Below are positions 9,016 to 17,766 of a stretch of 64,000 nucleotides of DNA, one piece after another (the stretch's first letter is position 1; each line of letters begins with the position of its first letter). The position numbers were made by a program, and so were the translations under genes. Under the pieces are notes generated by a model. It saw only the letters and a program-made list of their open reading frames with translations. It did no database searches and was not told the origin of the DNA. This DNA is from Natronorubrum bangense (GTDB taxonomy: Archaea > Halobacteriota > Halobacteria > Halobacteriales > Natrialbaceae): positions 2,418,001-2,482,000 of the forward strand of contig NZ_CP031305.1 in the NCBI RefSeq assembly GCF_004799645.1. Direction: 5' to 3'.

Positions 9016-9375
9016 TCAGTAGCTGTTCTCGACGATCTCGTTGATCTCGTCGGCGCGGTCGTCGCCCGTGACGACCTTCGAGAGCGTCCATTCGATGCCG
9101 TCGAGGACGGCCTCGTAGCCGTCGTCGGTCAGCGAGTACTGGTTGGTTCGCTTGTCGAGTTCGCTCTTCTCGACTAGACCGAGGTCGACGAGCTCGTCGA
9201 GGTTCGGGTAGAGACGTCCGTGGTTTACTTCCGTTCCGTAGTAGTCCTCGAGTTCGCGTTTGATCGCCAGGCCGTACATCGGCTCTTTAGCGAGGATGAC
9301 GAGGATGTTGTTCTGGAACGCTGTAAGCTCGCGTGCAATACTCTGTCCGTCGGTGATTGATTGTGCCTCTGACAT
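9016..9375 (-). CDS. rosR: PadR-family regulator, RosR-like
   Basis: 119 residues: a short tail, a winged helix (ELTAFQNNILVILAKEPMYG, then VNHGRLYPNLDELVDLGLVEKSE as recognition helix and wing) and a C-terminal dimerisation helix. This is the PadR pattern. The sequence and its setting beside tfb and rnhA match what I remember of RosR of Halobacterium salinarum, a dimeric regulator of the response to reactive oxygen species. Like RosR it has no cysteine, so redox sensing would be indirect. The gene has its own promoter and is convergent with the rnhA-linked gene. The ortholog call rests on memory of that protein and of the gene order. Confidence 0.8.
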   Translation of the reverse strand: MSEAQSITDGQSIARELTAFQNNILVILAKEPMYGLAIKRELEDYYGTEVNHGRLYPNLDELVDLGLVEKSELDKRTNQYSLTDDGYEAVLDGIEWTLSKVVTGDDRADEINEIVENSY

Positions 9376-9395
9376 ACTTTTGCAAATGTCATCAG

Positions 9396-9404
9396 ACTAT
9401 TTAA
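9396..9404 (-). promoter_or_regulatory. TATA box of the RosR-like gene
   Basis: CTTAAATAG on the minus strand, 21-29 bases before ATG 9375, giving a leaderless start. Confidence 0.5.
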
Positions 9405-9733
9405 GACTTGCCAACCATTCGCCACTCTCGACCAATTTATTTTCGATGTATTGGCTACGCTGTCGCCGGATATTGGTGGATTGTAACCGAACGGCGTCTT
9501 GTCGTAATCTGATGACCGTCGTCCCGAACATGACACTTGATTACGAAAGTACTTTTTGATCGACCGTGGACTGCAGAGCGATGGTCGGCCGCTGAGATGA
9601 CCTCGAGCCCGGACCCAATGCGCCGGAAGCGATCGATGCCAGTGTCGATCGACCTGATAACGTTTTCCACGCCGGGGCTCCACTGTTGTTTTCGTCACGA
9701 CCTGATTCACGGCAGTTATACGCTCGCGTCTGG
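9405..9733. other. Intergenic, no gene seen
   Basis: About 330 bases between the RosR-like promoter and the palindrome at 9734. Frames on both strands are short, basic and rich in Ser/Arg, unlike the acidic proteins around them, and I see no tRNA or strong hairpin. Confidence 0.5.
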
Positions 9734-9754
9734 CTCATGCATTATGAGCATGAG
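9734..9754. promoter_or_regulatory. Perfect inverted repeat, candidate operator
   Basis: CTCATGC - 7 bases - GCATGAG, a perfect 7-bp inverted repeat. It touches the upstream side of a TATA-like element (9755-9764), the place where an archaeal activator or repressor would sit. Confidence 0.45.
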
Positions 9755-9764
9755 TAATTTTATC
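9755..9764 (+). promoter_or_regulatory. TATA-like box of the 43-residue gene
   Basis: TAATTTTATC, 28-37 bases before ATG 9792, compatible with a leaderless mRNA. Confidence 0.45.
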
Positions 9765-9791
9765 TGGTCGGACGGGGTATATCGACCTGTT

Positions 9792-9923
9792 ATGGCAGCA
9801 ACCAACCCGTCCCCACGAACGTCCCAGGCAGACGACACCGACGACGCCGGTGTCGGTATGGCCCACCTGACGGTCGTCCCCACGAACTTCGATGCCACTG
9901 TGGACGACGACAGCGACGAGTAG
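9792..9923 (+). CDS. 43-residue acidic small protein, unknown
   Basis: Codons 9792-9923 give a 43-residue protein whose middle part, GVGMAHLTVVPTNFD, is hydrophobic and looks conserved, with acidic ends. No domain is recognised. Support for it being a gene: acidic composition typical of the organism, a TATA-like box at leaderless distance, and a palindromic candidate operator directly upstream. The same frame stays open back to 9537 but the upstream part is basic and unlike its neighbours, so I chose ATG 9792. Confidence 0.5.
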   Translation: MAATNPSPRTSQADDTDDAGVGMAHLTVVPTNFDATVDDDSDE

Positions 9924-10119
9924 CCCTCTCACACCCGAAGGCGGCAGATCTCGCTGTTGTCTCGCTCAAGGCCGCGACGCCGGCAGTCATCCCGAGTCAC
10001 GACTTCCGTGTCACGTCGATGCTGTTTGATCGATATCGTAGTCATGACTCCGTCGTAGACATTCTCAATAAAGTGTCCCGAAACGAACCTTCTTGTATAC
10101 GGTTGAACTACGTCCGTCC

Positions 10120-11463
10120 ATGGGTTTGTTCGATCGACTGCGGGGTGACGGTGCCCCCAGAGTCGCATTTATCGGGGTCGACGGCGTGCCGTACAGTCTT
10201 CTATCGGAAAACGAGGACCTGTTTCCGAACTTCGCAGCGCTCGCCGACGAAGGAACGGCAGGCGAGATCTCGAGTATCGTGCCGCCCGAATCAAGCGCCT
10301 GCTGGCCATCGCTAACGACCGGGATGAACCCCGGTGAAACCGGCGTCTACGGCTTCCAGGACCGGGAGGTCGGCACCTACGACACCTACGTCCCGATGGG
10401 GCGTGAAGTGCAGGCCGACCGTGTCTGGGACCGTATCCAAGAGGCTGGCCGACAGGCGACCGTCATGAACGTCCCTGTTACCTTCCCACCACAGCGAAAC
10501 GTTCAGCGGATGGTCTCAGGCTTTCTCTCGCCTGGACTCGACAAAGCAGCCTACCCGGACGACGTCCGTGACCATCTCGAGTCGCTGGACTACCGGATCG
10601 ACGTTAATCCGAAACTCGGCCATCAGGAGGATAAAGCCGAGTTCATCGAGGACGCTCATGCGACCGTCGATGCCCGCTTCGAGGCGTTCAAACACTACAT
10701 CGAGGAAGACGACTGGGACCTGTTTTTCGGCGTGTTCATGACGACCGACCGGGTCAACCACTTCCTGTTCAAAGACTACGAGCACGACGGCGACTACAAA
10801 GACGAGTTCCTCGAGTTCTACCAAAAGATCGACGACTACATCGGTCGGCTGCGTGAGCTGCTGCCGGAGGACGTCACCATGATCGTGGCCTCCGACCACG
10901 GCTTTACCAGTCTCGATTACGAGGTCCATTTCAACGCATGGCTTCAGGAGGAAGGCTGGCTCTCGTTCAACACTGACAGTCCAGAAGAGTTAGGCGACAT
11001 CGCCGACGACACCACGGCCTACTCGTTCATCCCCGGTCGGTTCTACCTCAATCTCGAGGGCCGCGAACCGCGTGGCTCGGTCTCCGAGGAGGAGTACGAC
11101 GAGGTTCGCGATCAGCTCAAAGCCGACCTCGAGGCACTCGAGGGGCCAAACGGCAACAAGGTCGTCGACCGAGTCGTCGAAAAGGAAGCCGCGTTCCGCG
11201 GCGACCACGACGATATCGCGCCGGATTTGGTCGTCATCCCGAACAACGGCTTCGACCTCAAATCCGGGTTCAAAGCCGACTCCGACATCTTCACTACTGG
11301 TCCCCGAAACGGGATGCACAGCTTCGACAACACGTCGCTGTACGTCGACGACGCCGACGTGACGATCGATGACGCCGACCTGTTCGACATCACGCCGACC
11401 ATCCTCGAGTTGATGGATATCGAGTACAGCCGCGGGGATTTCGACGGCGCAAGCCTGGTCTAG
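10120..11463 (+). CDS. Alkaline-phosphatase-superfamily phosphodiesterase / nucleotide pyrophosphatase
   Basis: 447 residues. The protein has the metal sites of the type I phosphodiesterase / nucleotide pyrophosphatase group: VAFIGVDGVPY near the N-terminus (first Asp), SSACWPSLTTGMNPGETG with the nucleophile position, TTDRVNHFLF (Asp, His), IVASDHGFTSL (Asp-His) and NGMHSF (last His). Enzymes of this group cleave phosphodiester or phosphomonoester bonds with two zinc ions; the substrate here is unknown. There is no signal peptide, so it is cytoplasmic. ATG 10120 (MGLFDRLRG) is preferred because TTGTATAC lies about 22-29 bases upstream. Confidence 0.8.
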   Translation: MGLFDRLRGDGAPRVAFIGVDGVPYSLLSENEDLFPNFAALADEGTAGEISSIVPPESSACWPSLTTGMNPGETGVYGFQDREVGTYDTYVPMGREVQADRVWDRIQEAGRQATVMNVPVTFPPQRNVQRMVSGFLSPGLDKAAYPDDVRDHLESLDYRIDVNPKLGHQEDKAEFIEDAHATVDARFEAFKHYIEEDDWDLFFGVFMTTDRVNHFLFKDYEHDGDYKDEFLEFYQKIDDYIGRLRELLPEDVTMIVASDHGFTSLDYEVHFNAWLQEEGWLSFNTDSPEELGDIADDTTAYSFIPGRFYLNLEGREPRGSVSEEEYDEVRDQLKADLEALEGPNGNKVVDRVVEKEAAFRGDHDDIAPDLVVIPNNGFDLKSGFKADSDIFTTGPRNGMHSFDNTSLYVDDADVTIDDADLFDITPTILELMDIEYSRGDFDGASLV

Positions 11464-11602
11464 TACCCGCCCGCCGACTCGACCCTTGCCGTTCGGGCTT
11501 GGAATGCTCTCGACTCGAGCCCACCGTGTTCGACGACAGCGGCTTCGGCAGTCTCAGAAACATGGCGGACCGTTTATCATTCAGGAACGGGAATCGATCG
11601 CT

Positions 11603-12295
11603 ATGCGCTCGTCCCGGACCGGCTCTCGGATCGCCGCCGCCGGAGTGGTCGTCGCGAATCTGGTTTCACTGGTCGGCGTCGTTTTCTTCGGCTGGACGCT
11701 GCACTCGCTGCTGGTGATCTACTGGCTCGAGAGCGGCGTCTTGGGGATGGCCTACGTCGCGAAGATCCGTCGTGCTGAGGGTACGGACGATCCCGACGAA
11801 CTGCCCGCGTGGGAGATCAGTTCGGTCGGCGACACGGCCCCACGGACGCTCGAGTCGTTCGTCGGGAAGCCGAATCGGGCGATCGCGAGATACTTTGGGA
11901 CCTATTTCGGCGCGTTCTGGCTCTTCCACGGCGTGTTCGTGTTGTACGGACTGCCAAGCGAGTTTCCGGATATGGCAACCGCGTCGCCGTCCGCGGTCGT
12001 TGTCGCGGCTGTCCCCCTCGCCATTTACCATGTCCTCTCCTACCGCCTCAACTATCTCGGTGCACGGGAGTTCGAGCGGAACGGCCCGGTAACGCTCATG
12101 GTCGACCCTCTCGAGCGCATCGTCGTCTTGCACGTGACGATCGTCCTCGGTTCGATCCCGCTCGAGTGGTTCGGCGCACCGACCGGCGCTGTCGCCGTGA
12201 TGGTGCTCGTGAAGACGTCCTTCGACCTCGAGGCCCACCGGCGGGAGCACGAACGAGCCCGCCAGCGGACAGCGACGGCGTCCACGGCGAACTGA
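11603..12295 (+). CDS. Multi-pass membrane protein, DUF6498-like
   Basis: 230 residues with about five to six membrane segments (first AAAGVVVANLVSLVGVVFFG, then around HSLLVIYWLESGVLGMAYV, GTYFGAFWLFHGVFVLYG, AVVVAAVPLAIYHVL, and LERIVVLHVTIVLGSIPL). The WLESG element in the first third and the KPNRAIARYFGTYFGAFWLFHG region are what I associate with the DUF6498 family. Function unknown. TTTATC at about 11573-11578 lies some 27 bases before ATG 11603 and supports this start. Confidence 0.7.
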   Translation: MRSSRTGSRIAAAGVVVANLVSLVGVVFFGWTLHSLLVIYWLESGVLGMAYVAKIRRAEGTDDPDELPAWEISSVGDTAPRTLESFVGKPNRAIARYFGTYFGAFWLFHGVFVLYGLPSEFPDMATASPSAVVVAAVPLAIYHVLSYRLNYLGAREFERNGPVTLMVDPLERIVVLHVTIVLGSIPLEWFGAPTGAVAVMVLVKTSFDLEAHRREHERARQRTATASTAN

Positions 12296-12446
12296 GACGG
12301 ACTCCTGTACCGATGTGTCGGCACAACCGGGAGACGGGTCGCGATCGCACCGGCACTGACAGACACGTCCGAGATCGGTGTGCCCGGCCTCGAGCAGGGC
12401 GGCCGTGATTCGAGTCCGTTTTCCGCCCGGCACCGAACCCTCGAGC

Positions 12447-12860
12447 ATGGAAGAAATTATCCACGCTCGAGGTCACGAGCACGTCACCGCCGAGCACTCG
12501 AGCACGTTCGAGGTCACGACCGACGACTTTCTCACCCCCGCCGGAGACTGCATCCTCGCAATCGAGGCCGACCGCGCACCCGCCGACTTCGATCCCGACT
12601 TTATTGCGGCCTGCCAGGATCGGGAGGCGACGATTACGGTTACGATCGAGGCCGGCGGCCACACGGACTCGGTGTCGGGACGGGGCGATCCCGACCTCGA
12701 GTTGACGAACGAGCGGAGTCTGGTCGGCCGAACGAGCGAGTACGTCGACGACCGGACGATCATGAACGACGCACCGTTCGCGGCCGAGGGATTCGATCGC
12801 GACCTCGTCGCCGCGTTAGCCGACGGCGCCGAGGCGACGGTGACGATCACCGTGGAGTGA
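12447..12860 (+). CDS. DUF371 family protein
   Basis: 137 residues, small soluble beta-rich protein. The start MEEIIHARGHEHVTAEHSST and the segment TPAGDCILAIEAD are typical of archaeal DUF371 proteins, whose function is unknown. The upstream bases are GC-rich and no clear TATA box is seen; ATG 12447 is the first start giving the family's usual N-terminus. It is convergent with the DUF2270 gene. Confidence 0.75.
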   Translation: MEEIIHARGHEHVTAEHSSTFEVTTDDFLTPAGDCILAIEADRAPADFDPDFIAACQDREATITVTIEAGGHTDSVSGRGDPDLELTNERSLVGRTSEYVDDRTIMNDAPFAAEGFDRDLVAALADGAEATVTITVE

Positions 12861-12900
12861 GCGCGATCGCGGTCGATATGTCCGTGCTGTCACCGCGTCG

Positions 12901-13605
12901 TCACCGGTGACTGCCTACGGCCTGTTCGTGCAGTTCGTCTTCTGCCTGCCACGCGCGGGGTCGAAGCGCAATCCCGACGGCGACGAGGTAGAGTGCGACG
13001 ACGATGCCAGTCACCAGCAGTCCCGGCAGCGGGCCGATCGCTGCGCTGTCCGGCCACGGCTGGGTCGCGAACGCGACGACGTGGATCCCCCAGGCCCCGA
13101 GCATGACTGTGAACAGAAACAGGTAGATCCGTCGCAGTCGGTGGGCGACCGACTCCTCGAGGGAGATCTTAATAACTGGTCTGCGGTAGTCCTGGCCGAG
13201 CTTTTGACGCCAGTCTGGATCCTCGAGCCCACCGGAGGCGTCGAGACCGTACGCGAAGACGTTCCGTTGGAGCATTCGGACTCGGCCTCGCCAGAGGTCG
13301 TAGCCACGATAGCGGTGGGCTTCGATGAACAGGAACGCGACGAGCGCTGTCGTCCCGAGCAAGACGATGTAGTGAGGGTTGGCCTGACTCGAGAACGCCC
13401 ACGTGATGATCGCGCTCATAACGATCACCGCCCAGTTCGTCGTCTGATCGAGCCGTTCCCGCCAGACCTGCATCCGGTGGACCTCGCCGCGATAGAGGTG
13501 TGCCAGTGACGAACTCGGCCCCATCTGCTCCTCGAGCAGTCCGCCTCCGACTTCGCGGTGTTCGGCGTCGGTTGGATCGATGTCTTTCGTGGATCGCTTC
13601 GCCAT
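12901..13605 (-). CDS. DUF2270 integral membrane protein
   Basis: 234 residues. An N-terminal soluble part ending in SSLAHLYRGEVHRMQVWRER is followed by two membrane helices (WAVIVMSAIITWAFS and YIVLLGTTALVAFLFIE), a cytoplasmic loop HRYRGYDLWRGRVRM, and two more helices near the C-terminus. This arrangement matches DUF2270, a family of unknown function in archaea and bacteria. Divergent from nth with about 98 bases between the starts. Confidence 0.8.
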   Translation of the reverse strand: MAKRSTKDIDPTDAEHREVGGGLLEEQMGPSSSLAHLYRGEVHRMQVWRERLDQTTNWAVIVMSAIITWAFSSQANPHYIVLLGTTALVAFLFIEAHRYRGYDLWRGRVRMLQRNVFAYGLDASGGLEDPDWRQKLGQDYRRPVIKISLEESVAHRLRRIYLFLFTVMLGAWGIHVVAFATQPWPDSAAIGPLPGLLVTGIVVALYLVAVGIALRPRAWQAEDELHEQAVGSHR

Positions 13606-13703
13606 CGTCTCCTATATGCGGCCGGAGTGCGAAAGAACGTAGTGATCCTGTCGGCTGGTCGACCACAACCGTTAGTTCGCCGGAACCACGAGACACCGCA
13701 CGG

Positions 13704-14516
13704 ATGGTCACAGACTCTCGTGCCGAAGCCGTCGTGAATCGCCTTGCCCATCGCTACGGCGATCGCGGGTTTCCCGAACACAACATCGACGGCGGACAGA
13801 ACGCGGTCACGATCGATGACGATGAGTCGATATTCTGGGACCGGACCGGTGACAGACAGGATGCGTTCGACTGTCTCGTTCGGACCATTCTGAGCCAGAA
13901 TACGAGCGACAAGGCGAGCCAACCAGCCCACGACGCGCTGCTGGCGACGTACGATGGCGACGACATCGACCTCGCCGAGTCGCTTGCAAGCGCCGACCAG
14001 TCGATGCTTGCCGAAACGATCAGTGGTGCTGGCCTGTACAACCAGAAGTCCGAGACCATCATCGATACCGCGGCGTGGGTCCTCGAGGAGTTCGGCTCCG
14101 CCGCCGCGTTCGATCGCTATGTCAAAGACGAGACCCCGTCGGTCGTCCGCGAGACACTACTCTCCGTTCGCGGCGTTGGTCCCAAGACGGCCGACTGCGT
14201 ATTGCTGTTCTCGGGTGGCCGATCGGGTGTCTTTCCCGTCGACACGCATGTCCACCGTATCTATCGGCGCATGGGTATCGCCCCACCCGACGCCGACCAC
14301 GAGGCCGTTCGCGAAACCCTCGAGCAAGACGTCTCCGCAGCCAAATGCGGCTTCGGCCACACGGCGTCGATCCAGTTTGGCCGTGAGTACTGTACGGCCC
14401 GCACGCCCGCCTGTCTCGAGGACCCCGACGCCTGCCCGATGGGGGATATTTGCGATCAGGTCGGCGTCTATCCCGAAACAGGAGAGGTCGTCGATCCGGC
14501 CGACGTCGGCGAGTGA
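13704..14516 (+). CDS. nth: Endonuclease III (DNA glycosylase/AP lyase)
   Basis: 270 residues. The helix-hairpin-helix-GPD fold is complete: LLSVRGVGPKTADCVLLF holds the hairpin and catalytic lysine, and PVDTHVHRIYRRMG the catalytic aspartate. It removes oxidised pyrimidines and nicks the resulting abasic site. The 4Fe-4S cluster cysteines are present near the C-terminus but spaced C-X6-C-X6-C-X5-C instead of the classical C-X6-C-X2-C-X5-C. The N-terminal 50 residues are longer than in bacteria. The C-terminal extension after the cluster is short and acidic. Confidence 0.9.
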   Translation: MVTDSRAEAVVNRLAHRYGDRGFPEHNIDGGQNAVTIDDDESIFWDRTGDRQDAFDCLVRTILSQNTSDKASQPAHDALLATYDGDDIDLAESLASADQSMLAETISGAGLYNQKSETIIDTAAWVLEEFGSAAAFDRYVKDETPSVVRETLLSVRGVGPKTADCVLLFSGGRSGVFPVDTHVHRIYRRMGIAPPDADHEAVRETLEQDVSAAKCGFGHTASIQFGREYCTARTPACLEDPDACPMGDICDQVGVYPETGEVVDPADVGE

Positions 14517-14571
14517 ACACGGCGCGATGTCGGTCTGGAGCTCCCGATCGTCGTCCGAACCCGATCACCGT

Positions 14572-14579
14572 CTTTATGC
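14572..14579 (+). promoter_or_regulatory. TATA box of the BluB-like gene
   Basis: CTTTATGC about 22-29 bases before ATG 14601, compatible with a leaderless start. Confidence 0.45.
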
Positions 14580-14600
14580 AACTCTGATTTATCCACTGAA

Positions 14601-15284
14601 ATGATGGTTTCATTCACCGACGACGAGCGAGACGCAGTCTACAAGACCATCTACGCCCGTCGGGACATCCGCCGATTCAGAGACGACCCGATCCCTGAGG
14701 CTGTCCTCGAGCGACTCATTCAGGCGGCCCACCACGCCCCGAGTGTCGGCTTCTCACAGCCCTGGGACCTGATCGTCGTCCGCGACGACGAGACGAAAGT
14801 CGAGATCGCCGAGATCGCCGACCGCGCCATCGCGGCCGCTCGAGAAGGCTACAAAGAGCCGACGAGATCGGAGTTCGCGGCGTTGAAACTCGAGGGGATC
14901 CGCGAGTCGCCGGTCAACATCTGCGTGACCTGCGATCCGACGCGAGGGGCACCTCACGTGCTCGGCCGGAGTTCGATGAAACGGACCGACGTCTACTCGA
15001 CGTGTCTGGCGGTCCAGAACCTCTGGCTGGCTGCGCGTGCGGAAGGTGTCGGCGTCGGCTGGGTGAGCGTGCTCTATCCCTACGAACTGCAAGACGTACT
15101 GGGTATTCCACCCCACGTCAAACCGGTTGCGTATCTCTGTCTGGGCTATCCCGAGGACGGCTTCCCCGAAGAACCCGTCCTCCAGCAGGAAGGATGGCGT
15201 GAGCGACTCGACGTCGACGCGCTCGTCCACGAGGGCTGCTGGGAGGGTGATCAGTCGACTGACACGACAGACGGTGCGCGATGA
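14601..15284 (+). CDS. bluB: 5,6-dimethylbenzimidazole synthase-like nitroreductase (BluB)
   Basis: 227 residues of the nitroreductase fold. BluB takes apart reduced FMN with oxygen to make 5,6-dimethylbenzimidazole, the lower ligand of cobalamin. The pieces RRDIRRFRDD, AAHHAPSVGFSQPWD and the segment from GRSSMKRTDVYSTCLAVQN to EGVGVGWVSVLYP are the BluB signatures and differ from ordinary nitroreductases. Two ATGs in a row (14601, 14604) are possible starts. A plain nitroreductase is the alternative, but the AAHHAPSVGF string argues for BluB. The cobalamin genes at the left end of the window give it a metabolic partner. Confidence 0.78.
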   Translation: MMVSFTDDERDAVYKTIYARRDIRRFRDDPIPEAVLERLIQAAHHAPSVGFSQPWDLIVVRDDETKVEIAEIADRAIAAAREGYKEPTRSEFAALKLEGIRESPVNICVTCDPTRGAPHVLGRSSMKRTDVYSTCLAVQNLWLAARAEGVGVGWVSVLYPYELQDVLGIPPHVKPVAYLCLGYPEDGFPEEPVLQQEGWRERLDVDALVHEGCWEGDQSTDTTDGAR

Positions 15285-15413
15285 CTGGCGACGGGTCGCC
15301 GTCCGGATCGCGTCGAACCGCGCACCCATCAGCCGATCTGGTGTGCAGTGACGTTCAGTGGCTACTATAGGCAACGGCGACTGGACTCTGGCGTTCGTCG
15401 AGGTCCACAACGG

Positions 15414-15420
15414 TTTTATG
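15414..15420 (+). promoter_or_regulatory. TATA box of the ABC importer operon
   Basis: TTTTATG, about 29-35 bases before ATG 15449. Confidence 0.45.
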
Positions 15421-15448
15421 TCAGTATCCGGGTAGAACCGGGGCACCA

Positions 15449-16579
15449 ATGGCTGCAGACCCTGATGGGGTTGCAGAGACGAGCGAGACAGTTTCCGAAC
15501 CAGCCGATCGTTCGCCGACGACATCACGTCGACAGCTGCTTTCCGCGACGGCGGTCGGCTCGGCCACCGCGCTCGCAGGCTGTGCCGAACTGCTCGGCAG
15601 CGAGTCGGGCCTGCGTGTGATGGTCTGGAGCGGCAACTACGCCGACCGATTCGAGGAGGGTCTCGTCTCCCAGTGGGAGGCGGAGCACGACACCGACATC
15701 CATATCGAGCGCGGCTGGGACGGCGTCTTAGAACAGATTCGAAACGCACCCGAGGACGACCCACCGTTCGACGTCACCGTCGCGGAGGGGAATTTCTACT
15801 ACTACGGGCGACAGGATGACCTCTTCGAGCCGATCGACCGGGATAACATCTCCAACGAGGACGAGATTATGGACTTCTTCACAGAGATTCGCGACCCCGA
15901 GTACGGGATGCCCGTCGACGGCGCGCCCTGTACGATCATCCACCGCGAGGACGCCGACGTCGACCCCGAGACGTGGGCCGACCTCTCCGGCGACGCCGTC
16001 GCCGACAGCGAGGGCGTCGGGATCGACACCGGCTTCTGGTGGTACCCGATGTACGCCGCGGCGCTCGGGATGGGCGAGGAAGGCGACGCAGAAGCGATGT
16101 ACGACGACGGCAACCACGAGGAGATCCTTGAGGCTGTCGAGGACTGGGGCGTCGACGAGTGGGCCAGTTCCGGCGAAGACATCTGGCAGGCGTTCGACAA
16201 CGGCGTCATCGACGTCGCCCAGTGGTACTACGACCAGACGGCATACGATATCGACGACGAAGAGGGACTGACCCACACCATGCCCGAGCAGACGACGGGC
16301 TGGATCAACAACTGGTGTGTCGTCCGCGGCACCGACAGACAAGACGAGGCCGAGGAGTTCATCGATTTCCTGCTCGACGCCGAGGTCCAATCGGCGTGGG
16401 CCGAAGACCATCCGATGATGTTCAGCAACGAGAACATCGAGTACCCCGCAGAACTCGAGGCGGACCTCCCGACGACCAACGAGGAAGCGAAGAACATCGC
16501 GTTCCCCGACTGGAGCTTCCTCTCGGACCACGCCGGTGAACTCTCCGAGGCGTTCGACAGTATGCAACACTCGTCATAA
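15449..16579 (+). CDS. ABC importer substrate-binding lipoprotein, spermidine/putrescine type
   Basis: 376 residues. A twin-arginine start (SRRQLLSATAVG) runs into a lipobox, ALAGC, so it is exported folded and lipid-anchored outside. The mature part begins LRVMVWSGNYADRFE and has a periplasmic-binding fold of the PotD/extracellular solute-binding family 1 type, with aromatic residues (FYYYGRQ, GFWWYPMY, QWYYDQTAYD, GWINNWC) likely to line the ligand pocket. It is the first gene of a four-gene importer. The cargo cannot be told from sequence: polyamines are the family default, but a thiamine-like or other cationic ligand is possible given BluB upstream. Confidence 0.82.
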   Translation: MAADPDGVAETSETVSEPADRSPTTSRRQLLSATAVGSATALAGCAELLGSESGLRVMVWSGNYADRFEEGLVSQWEAEHDTDIHIERGWDGVLEQIRNAPEDDPPFDVTVAEGNFYYYGRQDDLFEPIDRDNISNEDEIMDFFTEIRDPEYGMPVDGAPCTIIHREDADVDPETWADLSGDAVADSEGVGIDTGFWWYPMYAAALGMGEEGDAEAMYDDGNHEEILEAVEDWGVDEWASSGEDIWQAFDNGVIDVAQWYYDQTAYDIDDEEGLTHTMPEQTTGWINNWCVVRGTDRQDEAEEFIDFLLDAEVQSAWAEDHPMMFSNENIEYPAELEADLPTTNEEAKNIAFPDWSFLSDHAGELSEAFDSMQHSS

Positions 16580-16614
16580 CCGAACCACTTCCATACCACG
16601 CTATTTCAACTGTT

Positions 16615-17766
16615 ATGTCCACCATCACCTTGCAGGGACTCGAGAAGCGATACGGTGAGACCACCGCAGTCGAAGACGTCTCGGTCGAGATCGACGACGG
16701 CGAACTGCTCTGCCTGCTCGGACCGAGCGGCAGCGGCAAGTCTACCACGCTGCGGATGCTCGCCGGCCTCGAGACGCCCACCGAGGGCGCGATCCGACTC
16801 GACGGCGAGGACGTTACCGATCAGCCCGCCTACGACCGGAACACTTCGACGGTGTTTCAGGACTGGGCGCTGTTCCCGCACAAGACAGTCCTCGAAAACG
16901 TCGCCTTCGGGCTCAAGATGCGCGGCATCTCGACCGACGAACGCCACGAACGCGCCGAGTCGATGCTCGAGCGCGTTCAGATGGCCGGCTACGGTGACGA
17001 GGATCCGACGACACTGAGCGGCGGCCAGAAACAGCGCGTCGCGCTCGCGCGGTCGCTTGCCGTCAATCCGGACGTCTTGTTGCTGGACGAGCCGCTGTCG
17101 AACCTCGACAAACGGCTCCGAGAAGACATGCAGATCGAGCTTCGCGAGATCCACGACGATCTCGAGGAGACGTTCGTTCACGTCACCCACGACCAGGACG
17201 AGGCGTTCACGCTCGCCGACCGTATCGGCATCATGAACGAGGGCGAACTGATACAGGTCGGCGATCCGAACGAGGTCTACGAGAACCCGAAGAACCGTTT
17301 CATCGAGGGTTTCCTCGGAGACACCAACTTCGTCGACGCGACAGTCGCGCGAACGAGCGGGGAGGCGGTCTACGTCGAGACGGAACTCGACGCCGAGTTG
17401 ATCCTTCCGAGCGACGGCGACCACGGCCTCGAGTCCGGCGACGAATTGACGCTTTCGCTGCGACCGGAGATCCTCTCGATCGACCGGGGAGAGCCCGACG
17501 CGGCGACGACCGCCACCGCCGACCAGCGGGCGGTCACCGATGGCAGCACGACCAACGCCGTCGCGGGCACGGTCGCGAACGTGATCTACCGCGGCTCGAC
17601 CGTTCGCTACTCCGTGTCGATCGACGGCACGTCGGTGTTCGCCGAGCGAACGGACGCGAGTTCGGGGTCGCTGTCGTCCGGCGACGACGTGACTCTCGAG
17701 TGGAACGGCGAAGACGTCCTCGCGTTCCGCGCGGACGGGAGCCGCATCTCGCTTCGTGAGCCATGA
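16615..17766 (+). CDS. ABC importer ATPase, PotA-like
   Basis: 383 residues. Walker A GPSGSGKST at about 36-44, Q-loop in STVFQDWALFPH, signature LSGGQKQRVALARS, Walker B LLLDEPLSNLD and switch histidine in HVTHDQDEAFTLA are all intact. A C-terminal TOBE/MOP domain (after about residue 240) is the regulatory part of PotA-type importers. The stop overlaps the first permease start by 4 bases (ATGA), so the genes are translationally coupled. A spacer of 35 bases separates it from the binding protein gene. Confidence 0.9.
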   Translation: MSTITLQGLEKRYGETTAVEDVSVEIDDGELLCLLGPSGSGKSTTLRMLAGLETPTEGAIRLDGEDVTDQPAYDRNTSTVFQDWALFPHKTVLENVAFGLKMRGISTDERHERAESMLERVQMAGYGDEDPTTLSGGQKQRVALARSLAVNPDVLLLDEPLSNLDKRLREDMQIELREIHDDLEETFVHVTHDQDEAFTLADRIGIMNEGELIQVGDPNEVYENPKNRFIEGFLGDTNFVDATVARTSGEAVYVETELDAELILPSDGDHGLESGDELTLSLRPEILSIDRGEPDAATTATADQRAVTDGSTTNAVAGTVANVIYRGSTVRYSVSIDGTSVFAERTDASSGSLSSGDDVTLEWNGEDVLAFRADGSRISLREP

